Below, one piece after another: positions 21,601 through 35,837 of a DNA stretch of 64,000 nucleotides. The notes below the pieces were generated by a model. It did not search any database, was not told the origin of the DNA, and saw nothing but the letters and a program-made list of their open reading frames with translations. The position numbers and the translations under genes were made by a program. Each line of letters begins with the position of its first letter. Positions within the stretch are counted from its first letter, which is position 1. This DNA is from Begonia masoniana (Eukaryota > Streptophyta > Magnoliopsida > Cucurbitales > Begoniaceae), in the NCBI GenBank assembly GCA_022432975.1, contig CM039509.1, forward strand, positions 11,002,621-11,066,620. Reading direction: 5' to 3'.

Positions 21601-24600
21601 CTTAGATTTAACCACAAGTCATGTAACACTCAACCTCATTTGCTTGATACGATTCAACCTCTTTTGGAACAAATCGATTGAAGTGAAGTTTCTATGCTTC
21701 ATCTAAGCGAATTACTTAAGTCTTAGTTACGCGTCCATGAAGGTTGTTGGGTTCCTCAATACACGTCGTTCTCATCACTTCAAGTTAAAACCTTGAATGT
21801 GAAATGGATAACTTATAGTTTAACCACAATCATGTATCACTCAACCTCATTTGCTTGATACGATCAACTCTTTTGGAACAAATCGATTGAACTGAGTTTC
21901 TATGCTTTCATCAAGCGCATTAATAAGTCTTAACTTACGCGTCCATGAAGGTTGTTTTGTCCTCAATACACGTCGTTCTCATCACTTCAAGTTTAAAACC
22001 TTGAAATGTGAAATGGATAACTTAGGTTCTAACCACAAGTCATGTAACACTCAACCTCATTTGCTTGATACGTTAACACTCTTTTGAACCCAATGATTGA
22101 AGTGAAGGTTCTAAGATTCTTCAGCAGCGCATTACTTAAGGTCTTAGTTACGCGTCCTATGAAAGGTTGTTCTGGTCCTCAATACACGTCGTTCTCAAGA
22201 ACTCAAGTTAAACCGTGATGTGAAATGGATAACTTATGTTCTAACCCACAAGTCATGTATCCACTCAAACATCATTTGCTGAATACGATTCAACTCTCTT
22301 TTGTAAACAAATCGATTGAACTGAGTTCTATGCTCTATCAAGCCGCATTAACTAAATCCTTAACCTTACGCGGCCATGAAGGTTGTTGGGTCCTCAATAT
22401 ACGTCGTTCTCATCACTTCAAGTTAAACCTTGAACTTTGAAATGGATAACTTAGTTCTAACCACAAGTCATGTACACTCACCCTCATTGCTTGATACGTT
22501 GAACTCTTTGGAACAAATCGATTTAAGTGAAGTTTCTATGCTTCATCAAGCGCATTACTAAGTCTTAGTTACGTCGTCCATGAAGGTTGTTGGGTCCTCA
22601 ATACACGTCGTTCTCATCACTTCAAGTTAAAACCTTGAATGTGAAATGGATAACTTAGGTTCTAACCACAAGTCATGTAACACTCAACCTCATTTGCTTG
22701 ATACGATCAACTCTTTGGAACAAATCGATTGAAGTGAAGTTTCTATGCTTCATCAAGCGCATTACTAAGTCTTAGTTACGCGTCCATGAAGGTTGTTGGG
22801 TCCTCAATACACGTCGTTCTCATCACTTCAAGTTAAAACCTTGAATGTGAAATGGATAACTTAGGTTCTAACACAAGTCATGTAACACTCAACCTCATTT
22901 GCTTGATACGATCAACTCTTTTGGAACAAATCGATTGAAGTGAAGTTTCTATGCTTCATCAAGCGCATTACTAAGTCTTAAGTTACGCGTCCATGAAGGT
23001 TGTTGGGTCCTCAATACACGTCGTTCTCATCACTTCAAGTTAAAACCTTGAATGTGAAATGGATAACTTAGGTTCTAACCACAAGTCATGTAACACTCAA
23101 CCTCATTTGCTTGATACGTTTAACTCTTTTGGAACAAATCAATTGAAGTGAAGTTTCTAATGCTTCATCAAGCGCATTACTAAGTCTTAGTTACGCATCC
23201 ATGAAGGTTGTTGGGTCCTCAATATACGTCGTTCTCATCACTTCAAGTTAAAACCTTGAAAGGGAAATGGATAACTTAGGTTCTAACCACAAGTCATGTA
23301 ACACTCAACCTCATTTGCTTGATACGTTTAACTCTTTTGGAACAAATCGATTGAAGTGAAGTTTCTAATGCTTCATCAAGCGCATTACTAAGTCTTAGTT
23401 ACGCGTCCATGAAGGTTGTTGGGTCCTCAATACACGTCGTTCTCATCACTTCAGCTTAAAACCTTGAATGTGAAATGGATAACTTAGGTTCTAACCACAA
23501 GTCATGTAACACTCAACCTCATTTGCTTGATACGTTCAACTCTTTTGGAACAAATCGATTGAAGTGAAATGGATAACTTAGGTTCTAACCACAAGTCATG
23601 TAACACTCAACCTCATTTGCTTGATACGATCAACTCTTTTGGAACAAATCGATTGAAGTGAAGTTTCTTATGCTTCATCAAGCGCATTACTAAGTCTTAG
23701 TTACGCGTCCATGAAGGTTGTTGGGTCCTCAATACACGTCGTTCTCATCACTTCAAGATTAAACCTTGAAAGTGAAATGGATAACTTAGGTTCTAACCAC
23801 AAGTCATGTAACACTCAACCTCATTTGCTTGATACGTTTAACTCTTTTGGAACAAATCGATTGAAGTGAAGTTTCTTATGCTTTATCAAGCGCATTACTA
23901 AGTCTTAGTTACGCGTCCATGAAGGTTGTTGGGTCCTCAATACACGTCGTTCTCATCACTTCAGTTAAAACCTTGAATGTGAAATGGATAACTTAGGTTC
24001 TGACCACAAGTCATGTAACACTCAACCTCATTTGCTTGATACGTTTAACTCTTTTGGAACAAATCGATTGAAGTGAAGTTTCTAATGCTTCATCAAGCGC
24101 ATTACTAAGTCTTAGTTACGCGTCCATGAAGGTTGTTGGGTCCTCAATACACGTCGTTCTCATCACTTCAAGTTAAAACCTTGAATGTGAAATGGATAAC
24201 TTAGGTTCTAACCACAAGTCATGTAACACTCACCTCATTTGCTTGATACGTTCAACTCTTTTGGAACAAATCGATTGAAGTGAAGTTTCTTATGCTTCAT
24301 CAAGCGCATTACTAAGTCTTAATTACGCGTCCATGAAGGTTGTTGGGTCCTCAATACACGTCGTTCTCATCACTTCAAGTTAAAACCTTGAAAGTGAAAT
24401 GGATAACTTAGGTTCTAACCACAAGTCATGTAACACTCAACCTCATTTGCTTGATACGTTCAACTCTTTTGGAACAAATCGATTGAAGTGAAATGGATAA
24501 CTTAGGTTCTAACCACAAGTCATGTAACACTCAACCTCATTTGCTTGATACGATCAACTCTTTTGGAACAAATCGATTGAAGTGAAGTTTCTTATGCTTC

Positions 24601-25589
24601 ATCAAGCCGCATTACTAGTCTTAGTTACGCGTCCATGAAGGTTGTTGGGTCCTCAATACACGTCGTTCTCATCACTTCAAGTTAAAACCTTGAATGTGAA
24701 ATGGATAACTTAGGTTCTAACCACAAGTCATGTAACACTCAACCTCATTTGCTTGATACGTTCAACTCTTTGGAACAAATCGATTGAAGTGAAGGTTCTA
24801 ATGCTCATCAAGCGCATTACTAAGTCTTAGTACGCGTCCATGAAGGTTGTTGGGTCCTCAATACACGTCGTTCTCATCACTTCAAGTTAAACCTTGAATG
24901 TGAAATGGATAACTTAGGTTCTAACCACAAGTCATGTAACACTCAACCTCATTTGCTTGATACGATTCAACTCTTTTGGAACAAATCGATTGAAGTGAAG
25001 TTTTCTATGCTTCATCAAGCGCATTACTAAGTCTTAGTTACGCGTCCATGAAGGTTGTTGGGTCCTCAATACACGTCGTTCTCATCACTTCAAGTTAAAA
25101 CCTTGAATGGAAATGGATAACTTAGGTTCTAACCACAAGTCATGTAACACTCAACCTCATTTGCTTGATACGTTCAACTCTTTTGGAACAAATCGATTGA
25201 AGTGAAGTTTCTAATGCTCATCAAGCGCATTACTAAGTCTTAGTTACGCGTCCATGAAGGTTGTTGGGTCCTTCAATACACGTCGTTCTCATCATTCAAG
25301 TTAAAACCTTGAATGTGAAATGGATAACTTAGGTTCTAACCACAAGTCATGTAACACTCAACCTCATTTGCTTGATACGATTAACTCTTTTGGAACAAAT
25401 CGATTGAAGTGAAGTTCTTATGCTTCATCAAGCGCATTACTAAGTCTTAGTTTACGCGTCCATGAAGGTTGTTGGGTCCTCAATACACGTCGTTCTCATC
25501 ACTTCAAGTTAAAACCTTGAATGTGAAATGGATAACTTAGGTTCTAACCACAAGTCATGTAACACTCAACCTCATTTGCTTGATACGTT

Positions 25590-27560
25590 TAACTCTTTTG
25601 GAACAAATCGATTAAACTGAAGTTTCTAATGCTTCATCAAGCGCATTACTAAGTCTTAGTTACGCGTCTATGAAAGTTGTTGGGTCCTCAATACACGTCG
25701 TTCTCATCACTTCAAGGTTAAAACCTTGAATGTGAAATGGATAACTTAGGTTCTAACCACAAGTCATGTAACACTCAACTCATTTGCTTGATACGTTTAA
25801 CTCTTTTGGAAAAATGATTAAATCGAAGGTTCTAATGCTTCATCAAGCGCATTACTAAGTCTTAGTTACGCGTCCATGAAGGTTGTTGGGTCCTCAATAC
25901 ACGTCGTTCTCATCACTTCAAGATTAAACCTTGAATGTGAAATGGATAACTTAGGTTCTAAGCCACAAGTCATGTAACACTCAACCTCATTTGCTTGATA
26001 CGTTCAACCTCTATTGGAACAATCGATTGAAGTGAAGTTTCTATGCTTCATCAAGTGCATTACTTAACCTTAGTTACGCGTCCATGAAGGTTGTTGGGTC
26101 CTCAATACACGTCGTTCTCATCACTTCAAGTTAAAACCTTGAATGTGAAATGGATAACTTAGGTTCTAACCACAAGTCATGTAACACTCACCTCATTTGC
26201 TTGATACGATCAACTCTTTTGGAACAAATCGATTGAAGTGAAGTTTCTTATGCTTCATCAAGCGCATTAATAAGTCTTAGTTACGCGTCCATGAAGGTTG
26301 TTGGGTCCTCATACACGTCGTTCTCATCACTTCAAGTTAAAACCTTGAATGTGAAATGGATAACTTATGTTCTAACCACAAATCATGTATCACTCAACCT
26401 CATTTGCTTGATACGATCAACTCTTTTGGAACAAATCGATTGAAGTGAAGTTTCTAATGCTTCATCAAGCGCATTACTAAGTCTTAGTTACGCGTCCATG
26501 AAGGTTGTTGGGTCCTCATACACGTCGTTCTCATCACTTCAAGTTAAAACCTTGAATGTGAAATGGATAACTTAGGTTCTAACCACAAGTCATGTAACAC
26601 TCAACCTCATTTGCTTGATACGTTAACTCTTTTGGAACAAATCGATTGAAGTGAAGTTTCTATAGCTTCATCAAGCGCATTACTAAGTCTTAGTTACGCG
26701 TCCATGAAGGTTGTTGGGTCCTCAATACACGTCGTTCTCATCACTTCAAGTTAAAACCTTGAATGTGAAATGGATAACTTAGGTTCTAACCACAAGTCAT
26801 GTAACACTCAACCTCATTTGCTTGAATACGATCAACTCTTTTGGAACAATCGATTGAAGTGAAGTTTCTAATGCTTCTCAAGCGCATTACTAAGTCTTAG
26901 TTACGCGTCCATGAAGGTTGTTGGGTCCTCAATACACTCGTTCTCATCACTTCAAGTTAAAACCTTGAATGTGAAATGGATAACTTAGGTTCTAACACAT
27001 AGTCATGTAACACTCAACCTCATTTGCTTGAATACGATAACTCTTTTGGAACAAATCGATTGAAGTGAAGTTTTTATTACTTCATCAGCGCATTACTAAG
27101 TCTTAGTTACGTGTCCATGAAGGTCGTTGGGTCCTCAATACACGTCGTTCTTATCACTTGATGTTAAACCTTGAATGTGAAATGGATAACTTAGGTTCTA
27201 CCTACAAGTAATGTAACACTAAACCTCATTTTCTGAACGATCAACTCTTTGGAAGAAATCGATTGAAGTGAGTTTCTAATGCTTATTCAAGAGCATTACA
27301 AGTCTTAGTTACGTCGTCTATGAAGGTTGTTGGGTCCTCAATACCATCGTTCTCATCACATCAAGTTAAACCTTGATGTAAATGGATAACTTAGGTTCTA
27401 ACCACCAGTCACTGTACACTCACCTCATTTTCTTAATACGATTAACTATTTTGGCAACAAATCGATTGAAGTGAAGTTTCTTATGCTTCATCAAGGGCAT
27501 TACTAAGTTTAATTACGCGTCCACGAAGGTTGTTGGGTCCTCACTACACGTCATTCTATC
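25590..27560 (+). repeat. Second duplicated satellite block
   Basis: Rare variants of 13040-14600 recur in order. They include GATTAAACTGAAG with GTCTATGAAAG (13070-13130 and 25610-25680), AGGTTCTAATGC after AAATGATT/AAATTGATT, and TTTTTATTACTTC with ACGTGTCC and CACTTGATGTT (14115-14210 and 27066-27165). The offset is about 12.5-12.9 kb, about twice that of the preceding block, because homogeneous units lie between the two halves of the copy. Confidence 0.65.
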
Positions 27561-30500
27561 ACTTCAAGTTAAAACCTTGAATGTGAAATGGATAACTTAG
27601 GTTCTAACCACAAGTCATGTAATCACTCAACCTCATTTGCTTGATACGATCAACTCTTTTGGAACAAATCGATTGAAGTGAAGTTTCTTATGCTTCATCA
27701 AGCGCATTACTAAGTCTTAGTTACGCGTCCATGAAGGTTGTTGGGTCTCAATACACGTCGTTCTCATCACTTCAAGTTAAAACCTTGAATGTGAAATGGA
27801 TAACTTATGTTCTAACCACAAGTCTGTATCACTCAACCTCATTTGCTTGATACGATAACTCTTTTGGAACAAATCGATTGAAGTGAAGTTTCTTAATGCT
27901 TCATCAAGCGCATTACTAAGTCTTAGTACGCGTCCATGAAGGTTGTTGGGTCCTCAATACACGTCGTTCTCATCACTTCAAGTTAAAACCTTGAATGTGA
28001 AATGGATAACTTATGTTCTAACCACAAGTCATGTATCACTCAACCTCATTTGCTTGATACGATCAACTCTTTGGAACAAATCGATTGAAGTGAAGTTTCT
28101 AATGCTTCATCAAGCGCATTACTAAGTCTTAGTTACGCGTCCATGAAGGTTGTTGGGTCCTCAATACACGTCGTTCTCATCACTTCAAGTTAAAACCTTG
28201 AATGTGAAATGGATAACTTAGGTTCTAACCACAAGTCATGTATCACTCAACCTCATTTGCTTGATACGATCAACTCTTTTGGAACAAATCGATTGAAGTG
28301 AAGTTTCTAATGCTTCATCAAGCGCATTACTAAGTCTTAGTTACGCGTCCATGAAGGTGTTGGGTCCTCAATACACGTCGTTCTCATCACTTCAAGTTAA
28401 AACCTTGAATGTGAAATGGATAACTTATGTTCTAACCACAAGTCATGTATCACTCAACCTCATTTGCTTGATACGATCAACTCTTTTGGAACAAATCGAT
28501 TGAAGTGAAGTTTCTAATACTTCATCAATCACATTACTAAGTCTTAGTTACGCGTCCATGAAGGTTGTTGGGTCGTCAATACACGTCGTTCTCATCACTT
28601 CAAGTTAAAACCTTGAATGTGAAATGGATAACTTAGGTTCTAACCACAAGTCATGTATCACTCAACCTCATTTGCTTGATACGATCAACTCTTTTGGAAC
28701 AAATCGATTGAAGTGAAGTTTCTAATGCTTCATCAAGCGCATTACTAAGTCTAGTTACGCGTCCATGAAGGTTGTTGGGTCCTCAATACACGTCGTTCTC
28801 ATCACTTCAAGTTAAAACCTTGAATGTGAAATGTATAACTTATGTTCTAACCACAAGTCATGTATCACTCAACCTCATTTGCTTGATACGATTCAACTCT
28901 TTTGGAACAAATCGATTGAAGTGAAGTTTCTAATGCTTCATCAAGCGCATTACTAGTCTTAATTACGCATCCATGAAGGTTGTTGGGTCCTCAATACACG
29001 TCGTTCTCATCACTTCAAGTTAAAACCTTGAATGTGAAATGGATAACTTGTCTTCTAACCACAAGTCATGTATCACTCAACCTCATTTGCTTGATACGAT
29101 CAACTCTTTTGGAACAAATCGATTGAAGTGAAGTTTCTAATGCTTCATCAAGCGCATTACTAAGTCTTAGTTACGCGTCCATGAAGGTTGTTGGGTCCTC
29201 AATACACTTTGTTCTCATCACCTCAAGTTAAAACCTTGAATGTGAAATGTATAACTTATGTTCTAACCACAAGTCATGTATCACTCATCCTCATTTGCTT
29301 GGATGTTCAACTATTTTGGAACAAATCGATTGAAGTGAAGTTTGTAATAATTCATCAAGCGCATTACTAAGTCTTAGTTACGCGTCTATGAAGGTTGTTG
29401 GGTCCTCAATACACGTCGTTCTCATCACTTTAAGTTAAAACCTTGAATGTGAAATTGATAACTTAGGTTCTAACCACAAGTCATTTAACACTCAACCTCC
29501 TTTGCTTGAAACGTTCAACTCTTTCGTGAACAAATCGATTGAAGTGAAGTTTCTAATGCTTCATCAAGTGCATTATTAAGTCTTAGTTACGCGTCGATGC
29601 AGGTTGTTGGGTCCTCAATACACTCCGTTCTCATCACTTTAAGTTAAAACCTTCAATGTGAAATTGATAACTTAGGTTCTAACCACAAGTCATGTAACAC
29701 TCAACCTCATTTGCTTGAAACGTTCAACTCTTTTAGAACAAATCGATTGAAGTGAAGTTTGTAATAATTCATCAAGCGCATTAGTAAGTCTTAGTTACGC
29801 GTTAATGAAGGTTGTTGGGTCCTCAATACACGTCGTTCTCATCACTTTAAGTTAAAACCTTGAATGTGAAATGGATAACTTAGGTTCTAACGACACGTCA
29901 TGTAACACTCAACCTCATTTGCTTGAAACGATCAACTCTTTTGGAACAAATCGATTGAAATGAAGTTTCTTATGCTTCATCAAGCGCATTAATAATTCTT
30001 AATTACGCCTCCATGAAGGTTGTTGGGTCCTCAATACACGTCGTTCTCATCACTTCAAGTTAAAAACTTAGAATGTGAAATGGATAACTTAGGTTCTAAC
30101 CACAAGTCATGTAACACTCAACCTCATTTGCTTGAAACGTTCAACTCTTTTGGAATAAATCGATTGAAGTGAGTTTCTAATGCTTCATCAAGCGCATTAC
30201 TAAGTCTTAGTTACGCGTCCATGAAGGTTGTTGGGTCCTCATACACGTCGTTCTCATCACTTCAAGTTAAAACCTTGAATGTGAATGGATAACTTAGGTT
30301 CTAACACAAGTCATGTAACACTCAACCTCATTTGCTTGAAACGTTCAACTCTTTTGGAACAAATCGATTGAAGTGAAGTTTCTCATGCTTCATCAAGCGC
30401 ATTACTAAGTCTTAGTTTCGCGTCCATGAAGGTTGTTGGGTCCTCAATACACGTCGTTCTCATCACTTCAAGTTAAAACATTGAAAGTGAAATGGATAAC

Positions 30501-32254
30501 TTAGGTTCTAACCACAAGTCATGTACACTCAACCTCATTGCTTGATACGTTCAACTCTTTTGGAACAATCGATTGAAATGTGAAATGGATAACTTAGTTC
30601 TAACCACAAGTCATGTACACTCAACCTCATTGCTTGATACGATCAACTCTTTTGGAACAAACGATTGAAGTGAAGTTTCTAATGCTTCATCAAGCGCATT
30701 AGTAAGTCTTAGTTTCGCGTCCATGAAGGTTGTTGGGTCCTCAATACACGTCGTTCTCATCACTTCAAGTTAAAACCTTGAATGCGAAATGGATAACTTA
30801 GGTTCTTACCACAAGTCATGTAACACTCAGCTCATTTGCTTGATACGTTCAACTCTTTTGGAACAAATCGATTGAGTGAAGTTTCTAATGCTTCATCAAG
30901 CGCATTACTAAGTCTTAGTTACGCGTCCATGAAGGTTGTTGGTTCCTCAATACACATCGTTCTCATCACTTCAAGTTTAAACCTTGAAAGTGAAATGGAC
31001 GATCAACTATTTTGGAACAAATCGATTGTAGCAAAGTTTCTTATGCTTCATCAAGCCCATTACTAAGTCTTAGTTACGCGTCCATGAAGGTTGTTGGTCC
31101 TCAATACACGTCGTTCTCATCACTTCAAGTTAAAACCTTGAATGTGAATGGATAACTTAGATTCTAACCACAAGTCATGTAACACTCAACTCATTTGCTT
31201 GATACGATCAACTCTTTTGGAATAAATCGATTGAAGTGAAGTTCTTATGCTTCATCAAGCGCATTACTAAGTCTTAGTTACGCGTCCATGAAGGTTGTGG
31301 GTCCTCAATACACGTCGTTCTCATCACTTCAAGTTAAAACTTGAATGTGAAATGGATACTTAGGTTCTAACCACAAGTCATGTAACACTCAACCTCATTT
31401 GCTTGATACGATCAACTCTTTTTGAACAAATCGATTGAAGTGAAGTTTCTTATGCTTCATCAAGCGCATTACTAAGTCTTAGTTACGCGTCCATGAAGGT
31501 TGTTGGGTCCTCATACACGTTGTTCTCATCACTTCAAGTTAAAACCTTGAATGTGAAATGGATAACTTAGATTCTAACCACAAGTCATGTAACACTCAAC
31601 CTCATTTGGAACTAAATCGATTGAAGTGAAGTTTCTTATGCTTCATCAAGCGCATTAATAATTCTTAATTACGCCTCCATGAAGGTTGTTGGGTCCTCAA
31701 TACACGTCGTTCTCATCACTTCAAGTTAAAACTTAGAATGAGAAATGGATAACTTAGGTTCTAACCACAAGTCATGTAACACTCAACCTCATTTGCTTGA
31801 TACGATCAACTCTTTTTGAACAAATCGATTGAAGTGAAGTTTCTCATGCTACATCAAGCGCATTAATAAATCTTAATTACGCGTCTATGTAGGTTGTTGG
31901 GTCCTCAATACACGTCGTTCTCATCACTTCAAGTTAAAACCTTGAATGTGAAATGGATAACTTATGTTCTAACCACAAGTCATGTAACACTCAACCTCAT
32001 TTGCTTGAAACATTCAACTCTTTTGGAATAAATCGATTGAAGTGATGTTTCTAATAATTCATCAAGCGCATTACTAAGTCTTAGTTACGAGTCTATGTAG
32101 GTTGTTGGGTCCTCAATACACGTCGTTCTCATCACTTCAAGTTAAAACGTTGAATGTGAAATGGATAACTTGGGTTCTAACCACAAGTCATGTAAAACTC
32201 AACCTCATTTGCTTGAAACGTTCAACTCTTTTGGAATAAATCGATTGAAGTGAC

Positions 32255-32311
32255 GACGACGCAAATATTTTGATCGTGGGTCACCGTCACATCGTTGACG
32301 TGGTTCGCATC
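32255..32311 (+). repeat. Fragment of gypsy LTR 3' end inside the satellite
   Basis: CGACGACGC...CGTGGTTCGCATCA matches 7326-7382 with a few substitutions and one inserted T, ending exactly at the LTR terminus CGCATCA. Satellite sequence resumes at once with TTTTAACCACAGGTCATG. It is the only non-satellite insert I found within array 1. Confidence 0.85.
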
Positions 32312-35300
32312 AGTTTTAACCACAGGTCATGTAGCACTCAACCTCATTTGCTTGATACGTTCAACTCTTTTGGAACAAATCGATTGAAGTGAATTTTATA
32401 ATGCATCATCAAGCGCATTAGTAAGTCTTAGTTGTTCATCCATGAAGGTTGTTGGGTCCTCAATACACGTCGTTCACATCACTTCAAGTTAAAACGTTGA
32501 AAGTGAAATGGATAACTTAGTTTCTAACCACAAGTCATGTAACACTCAACCACATTTGCTTGATACGTTCAACTCTTTTGGAACAAATAGATTGAAGTGA
32601 AGTTTCTAATGCTTTATCAAGCGCATTACTAAGTCTTAGTTACGCGTCCATGGAGGTTGTTGGGTCCTCAATACACGTCGTTCTCATCACTTCAAGCTTA
32701 AACCTTGAAAGTGAAATGGACGATCAACTATTTTGGAACAAATCGATTGAAGTAAAGTTTCTTATGCTTCATCAAGCCCATTACTAAGTCTTAGTTTCGC
32801 GTCCGTGAAGGTTGTTGGGTCCTAAATACACGTTGTTCTCATCACTTCAAGTTAAAACCTTGAATGTGAAATGGATAACTTAGATTCTAACCACAAGTCA
32901 TGTAACACTCAACCTCATTTACTTGATACGTTCAACTCTTTTGGAACAAATCGATTGGAATGAAGTTTCTTATGCTTCATCAAGCGCATTACTAAGTCTT
33001 AGTTACGCGTCCATGAAGGTTGTTGGGTCCTCAATACAAGTCGTTCTCATCACTTCAGGTTAAAACCGTGAAAGAGAAATGGATATTTAGGTTCTAACCA
33101 CAAGTCATGTAACAGTCATCCTCATTTGCTTGATACGTTTAACTGTTTTGGAAGAAATCGATTGAAGTGAAGTTTCTTATGCATCATCAGGCCCATTACT
33201 CGATCTTAGTTTCGCGTCCATGAAGGTTGTTGGGTCCTCAATACACGTCGTTCTTATCACTTCAAGTTAATGCCTTGAATGTGAAATGGATAACTTAGGT
33301 TCTAACCACAAGTCATGTAACACTCAACCTTATTTGCTAGATACGTTCAACTCTTTTGGACAAATCCATTGAAGTGAAATTTCTAATGCTTCATCAAGCG
33401 CATTACTAAGTCTTGGTTAAGCGTCCATGAAGGTTGTTGGGTCCTCAATACACGTCTTCCTCATCATTTCAAGTTAAAGCCTTGAATGTGAAATGGATAA
33501 CTTAGGTTCTAACCACAAGTCATGTAACACTAAACCTCATTTGCTTGATACGATCAACTCTTTTGGAAGAAATCGATTGAAGTGAATTTTCTAATGCTTC
33601 ATCAAACGCATTACTATGTCTTAGTTACGCGTCCATGAAGGTTGTTGGGTCCTTAATACACGTCGTTCTCATCACTTCAAGTTAAAACCTGGAAAGGGAA
33701 ATGGATAACTTAGGTTCTAACCACAAGTCATGTAAAGCTAAACCCCATTTGCTTGATACGTTTAACTCTTTTGGAACAAATCGATTGAAGTGAATTTTCT
33801 AATGCTTCACCAAGCACATTAGTAAGTCTTAGTTATTAGTCCATGAAGGTTGTTGGGTCCTCAATACACGTCGTTCACATCACTTCATGTTAAAACCTTG
33901 AAAGGGAAATGGATAACTTAGGTTCTAACCACAAGTCATGTAACACTCAACCTCATTTGCTTGATACGTTTAACTCTTTTGGAACAAATCGATTGAAGTG
34001 AATTTTCTAATGCTTCATCAAACGCATTACTAAGTCTTAGTTACGTGTCCATGAAGGTAGTTGGGTCCTTAATACACGTCGTTCTCATCACTTCAAGTTA
34101 AAACGTGGAAAGGGAAATGGATAACTTAGGTTCTAACCACACGTCATATAACACTAAACCCCATTTGCTTGATACGTTTAACTCTTTTGGAACAAATCGA
34201 TTGAAGTGAATTTTCTAATGCTTCACCAAGCGCATTAGTAAGTCTTAGTTATTAGTCCATGAAGGTTGTTGGGTCCTCAATACACGTCGTTCACATCACT
34301 TCAAGTTAAAACCTAGAAAGTGAAATTGATAACTTAGGTTCTAACCACAAGTCATGTAACACTCAACCTCATTTGCTTGATACGTTTAACTCTTTTAGAA
34401 CAAATCGATTTAAGTGAAGTTTCTAATGCTTCATCAAGCGCATTACTAAGTCTTAGTTATGCGTCCATGAAAGTTGTTTTGTCCTCAATACACGTCGTTC
34501 TCATCACTTCAAGTTAAAACCTTAAAAGGGAAATGGATCACTTAGGTTCTAACCACAAGTCATGTAACACTCAACCTCATTTGCTTGATACGTTTAACTC
34601 TTTTGGAACAAATCGATTTAAGTGAAGTTCCTAATGCTTTATCAAGCGCATTACTAAGTCTTAGTTATGCATCCATGAAGGTTGTTGGGTCCTCAATACA
34701 CGTCGTTCTCATCACTTCAAGTTTAAACCTTGAAAGTGAAATGGATAACTTAGGTTCTAACCACAAGTCATGTAACACTCAACCTCATTTGCTTTATACG
34801 ATCAACTATTTTGGAACAAATTGATTGAAGTAAAGTTTCTTATGCTTCATCAAGCCCATTACTCGGTCTTAGTTTCACGTCCGTGAAGGTTGTTGGGTCC
34901 TCAATACACGTCGTTCTCATCACTTCAAGTTAAAACCTTGAATGTGAAATGGATAACTTAGGTTCTAACCACAAGTCATGTAACATTCAACATCATTTGC
35001 TTGATACGTTCAACTCTTTTGGAACAAATCGATGGAAGGGAAGTTTCTTATGCTTCATCAAGTGCATTAATAAGCCTTAATTACTAGTCCATGAAGGTTT
35101 TTGGGTCCTTAATACACGTCGTTCTCATCACTTCAAGTTAAAACCTTGAATGTGAAATGGGTAACTTAGGTTCTAACCACAAGTCATGTAACACTCAACA
35201 TCATTTGCTTTATGCGTTCAACTCTTTTGGAACAAATTGATTGAAGTGAATTTTCTAATGCTTCATCAAGCGCATTACTAAGTCTTAGTTGTGCGTCCAT

Positions 35301-35597
35301 GAAGGTTGTTAGGTCCTCAATACACGTCGTTCGCATCACTTCAAGTTAAAACCTTGAATGTGAATTGGATAACTTGTAACACCTCTAATACTGTACCCAT
35401 TTACCCGTATAAATTTTTCATTTTATTTTACACATTAAGCGGAAACTGAATCGGAATTGAAGTCGTTACTGTTGTTTGGAAAACCATTTAAAACAAACAT
35501 AAAATTGTTAATAAAACAATTAAAACTATTTAATTAAAAAACTAATTTCGATTAAAACAATCGGAAGGGCAAAACTGTCCGGCCCTAAAACACAGAG

Positions 35598-35785
35598 GCA
35601 GCGACCAGTCGCTGCAGCATGCAGCGACTGATCGCTGCATATGCTGCAGCGTGCAGCGATCAGTCGCATGCTGTGCTGCGACTTGTCGCTGCACAGCATG
35701 CAGCATGCAGCGATCATGCAGCATGCAGCAATCGATTTCTGCATGCTGCAGAGATTGATCGCTACACACTCTGTGCAGCGATCCA
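35598..35785. repeat. Cluster of GCAGCGA/TCGCTGC palindromes
   Basis: Short inverted repeats follow one another: GCAGCGAC-CA-GTCGCTGC at 35599-35616, then ATGCAGCGA-CTGA-TCGCTGCAT immediately after, then further TGCAGCGATC variants to about 35785. Both strands read alike, so frames here open on both strands with Cys/His/Ser-rich nonsense peptides. Confidence 0.85.
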
Positions 35786-35837
35786 TGTTCCTTCGATCGC
35801 TTTCTCTCATCACTTCTCTACTGCCATTTTTCTCAAG

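Larger units (their letters stand above)
8951..35375 (+). repeat. Satellite array 1, 208-bp monomer
   Basis: This is a head-to-tail array of about 127 units. The period was measured from recurrences of CTTTTGGAAC; a clean unit can be read at 37441-37648, in array 2. Conserved words include GAAGGTTGTTGGGTCCTC, ACACGTCGTTCTCATC and CACAAGTCATGTAACACTC. No unit has a sustained coding frame; the open frames inside recur once per few monomers and are chance. The left block (8951 to about 15060) is the most diverged. Indel-rich stretches lie at about 15061-16050, 17070-18650 and 20460-22560. Near-identical units lie at about 18650-19850. Part of the array appears to be a duplicate of its own left block. 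Partial units are at 23542-23635, 24466-24559 and 30557-30648. Confidence 0.97.

Noticed and set aside
8951..35375. CRISPR-like array
   Set aside because: The repeat is a continuous 208-bp head-to-tail monomer with no alternation of short repeats and unique spacers, in a plant context.
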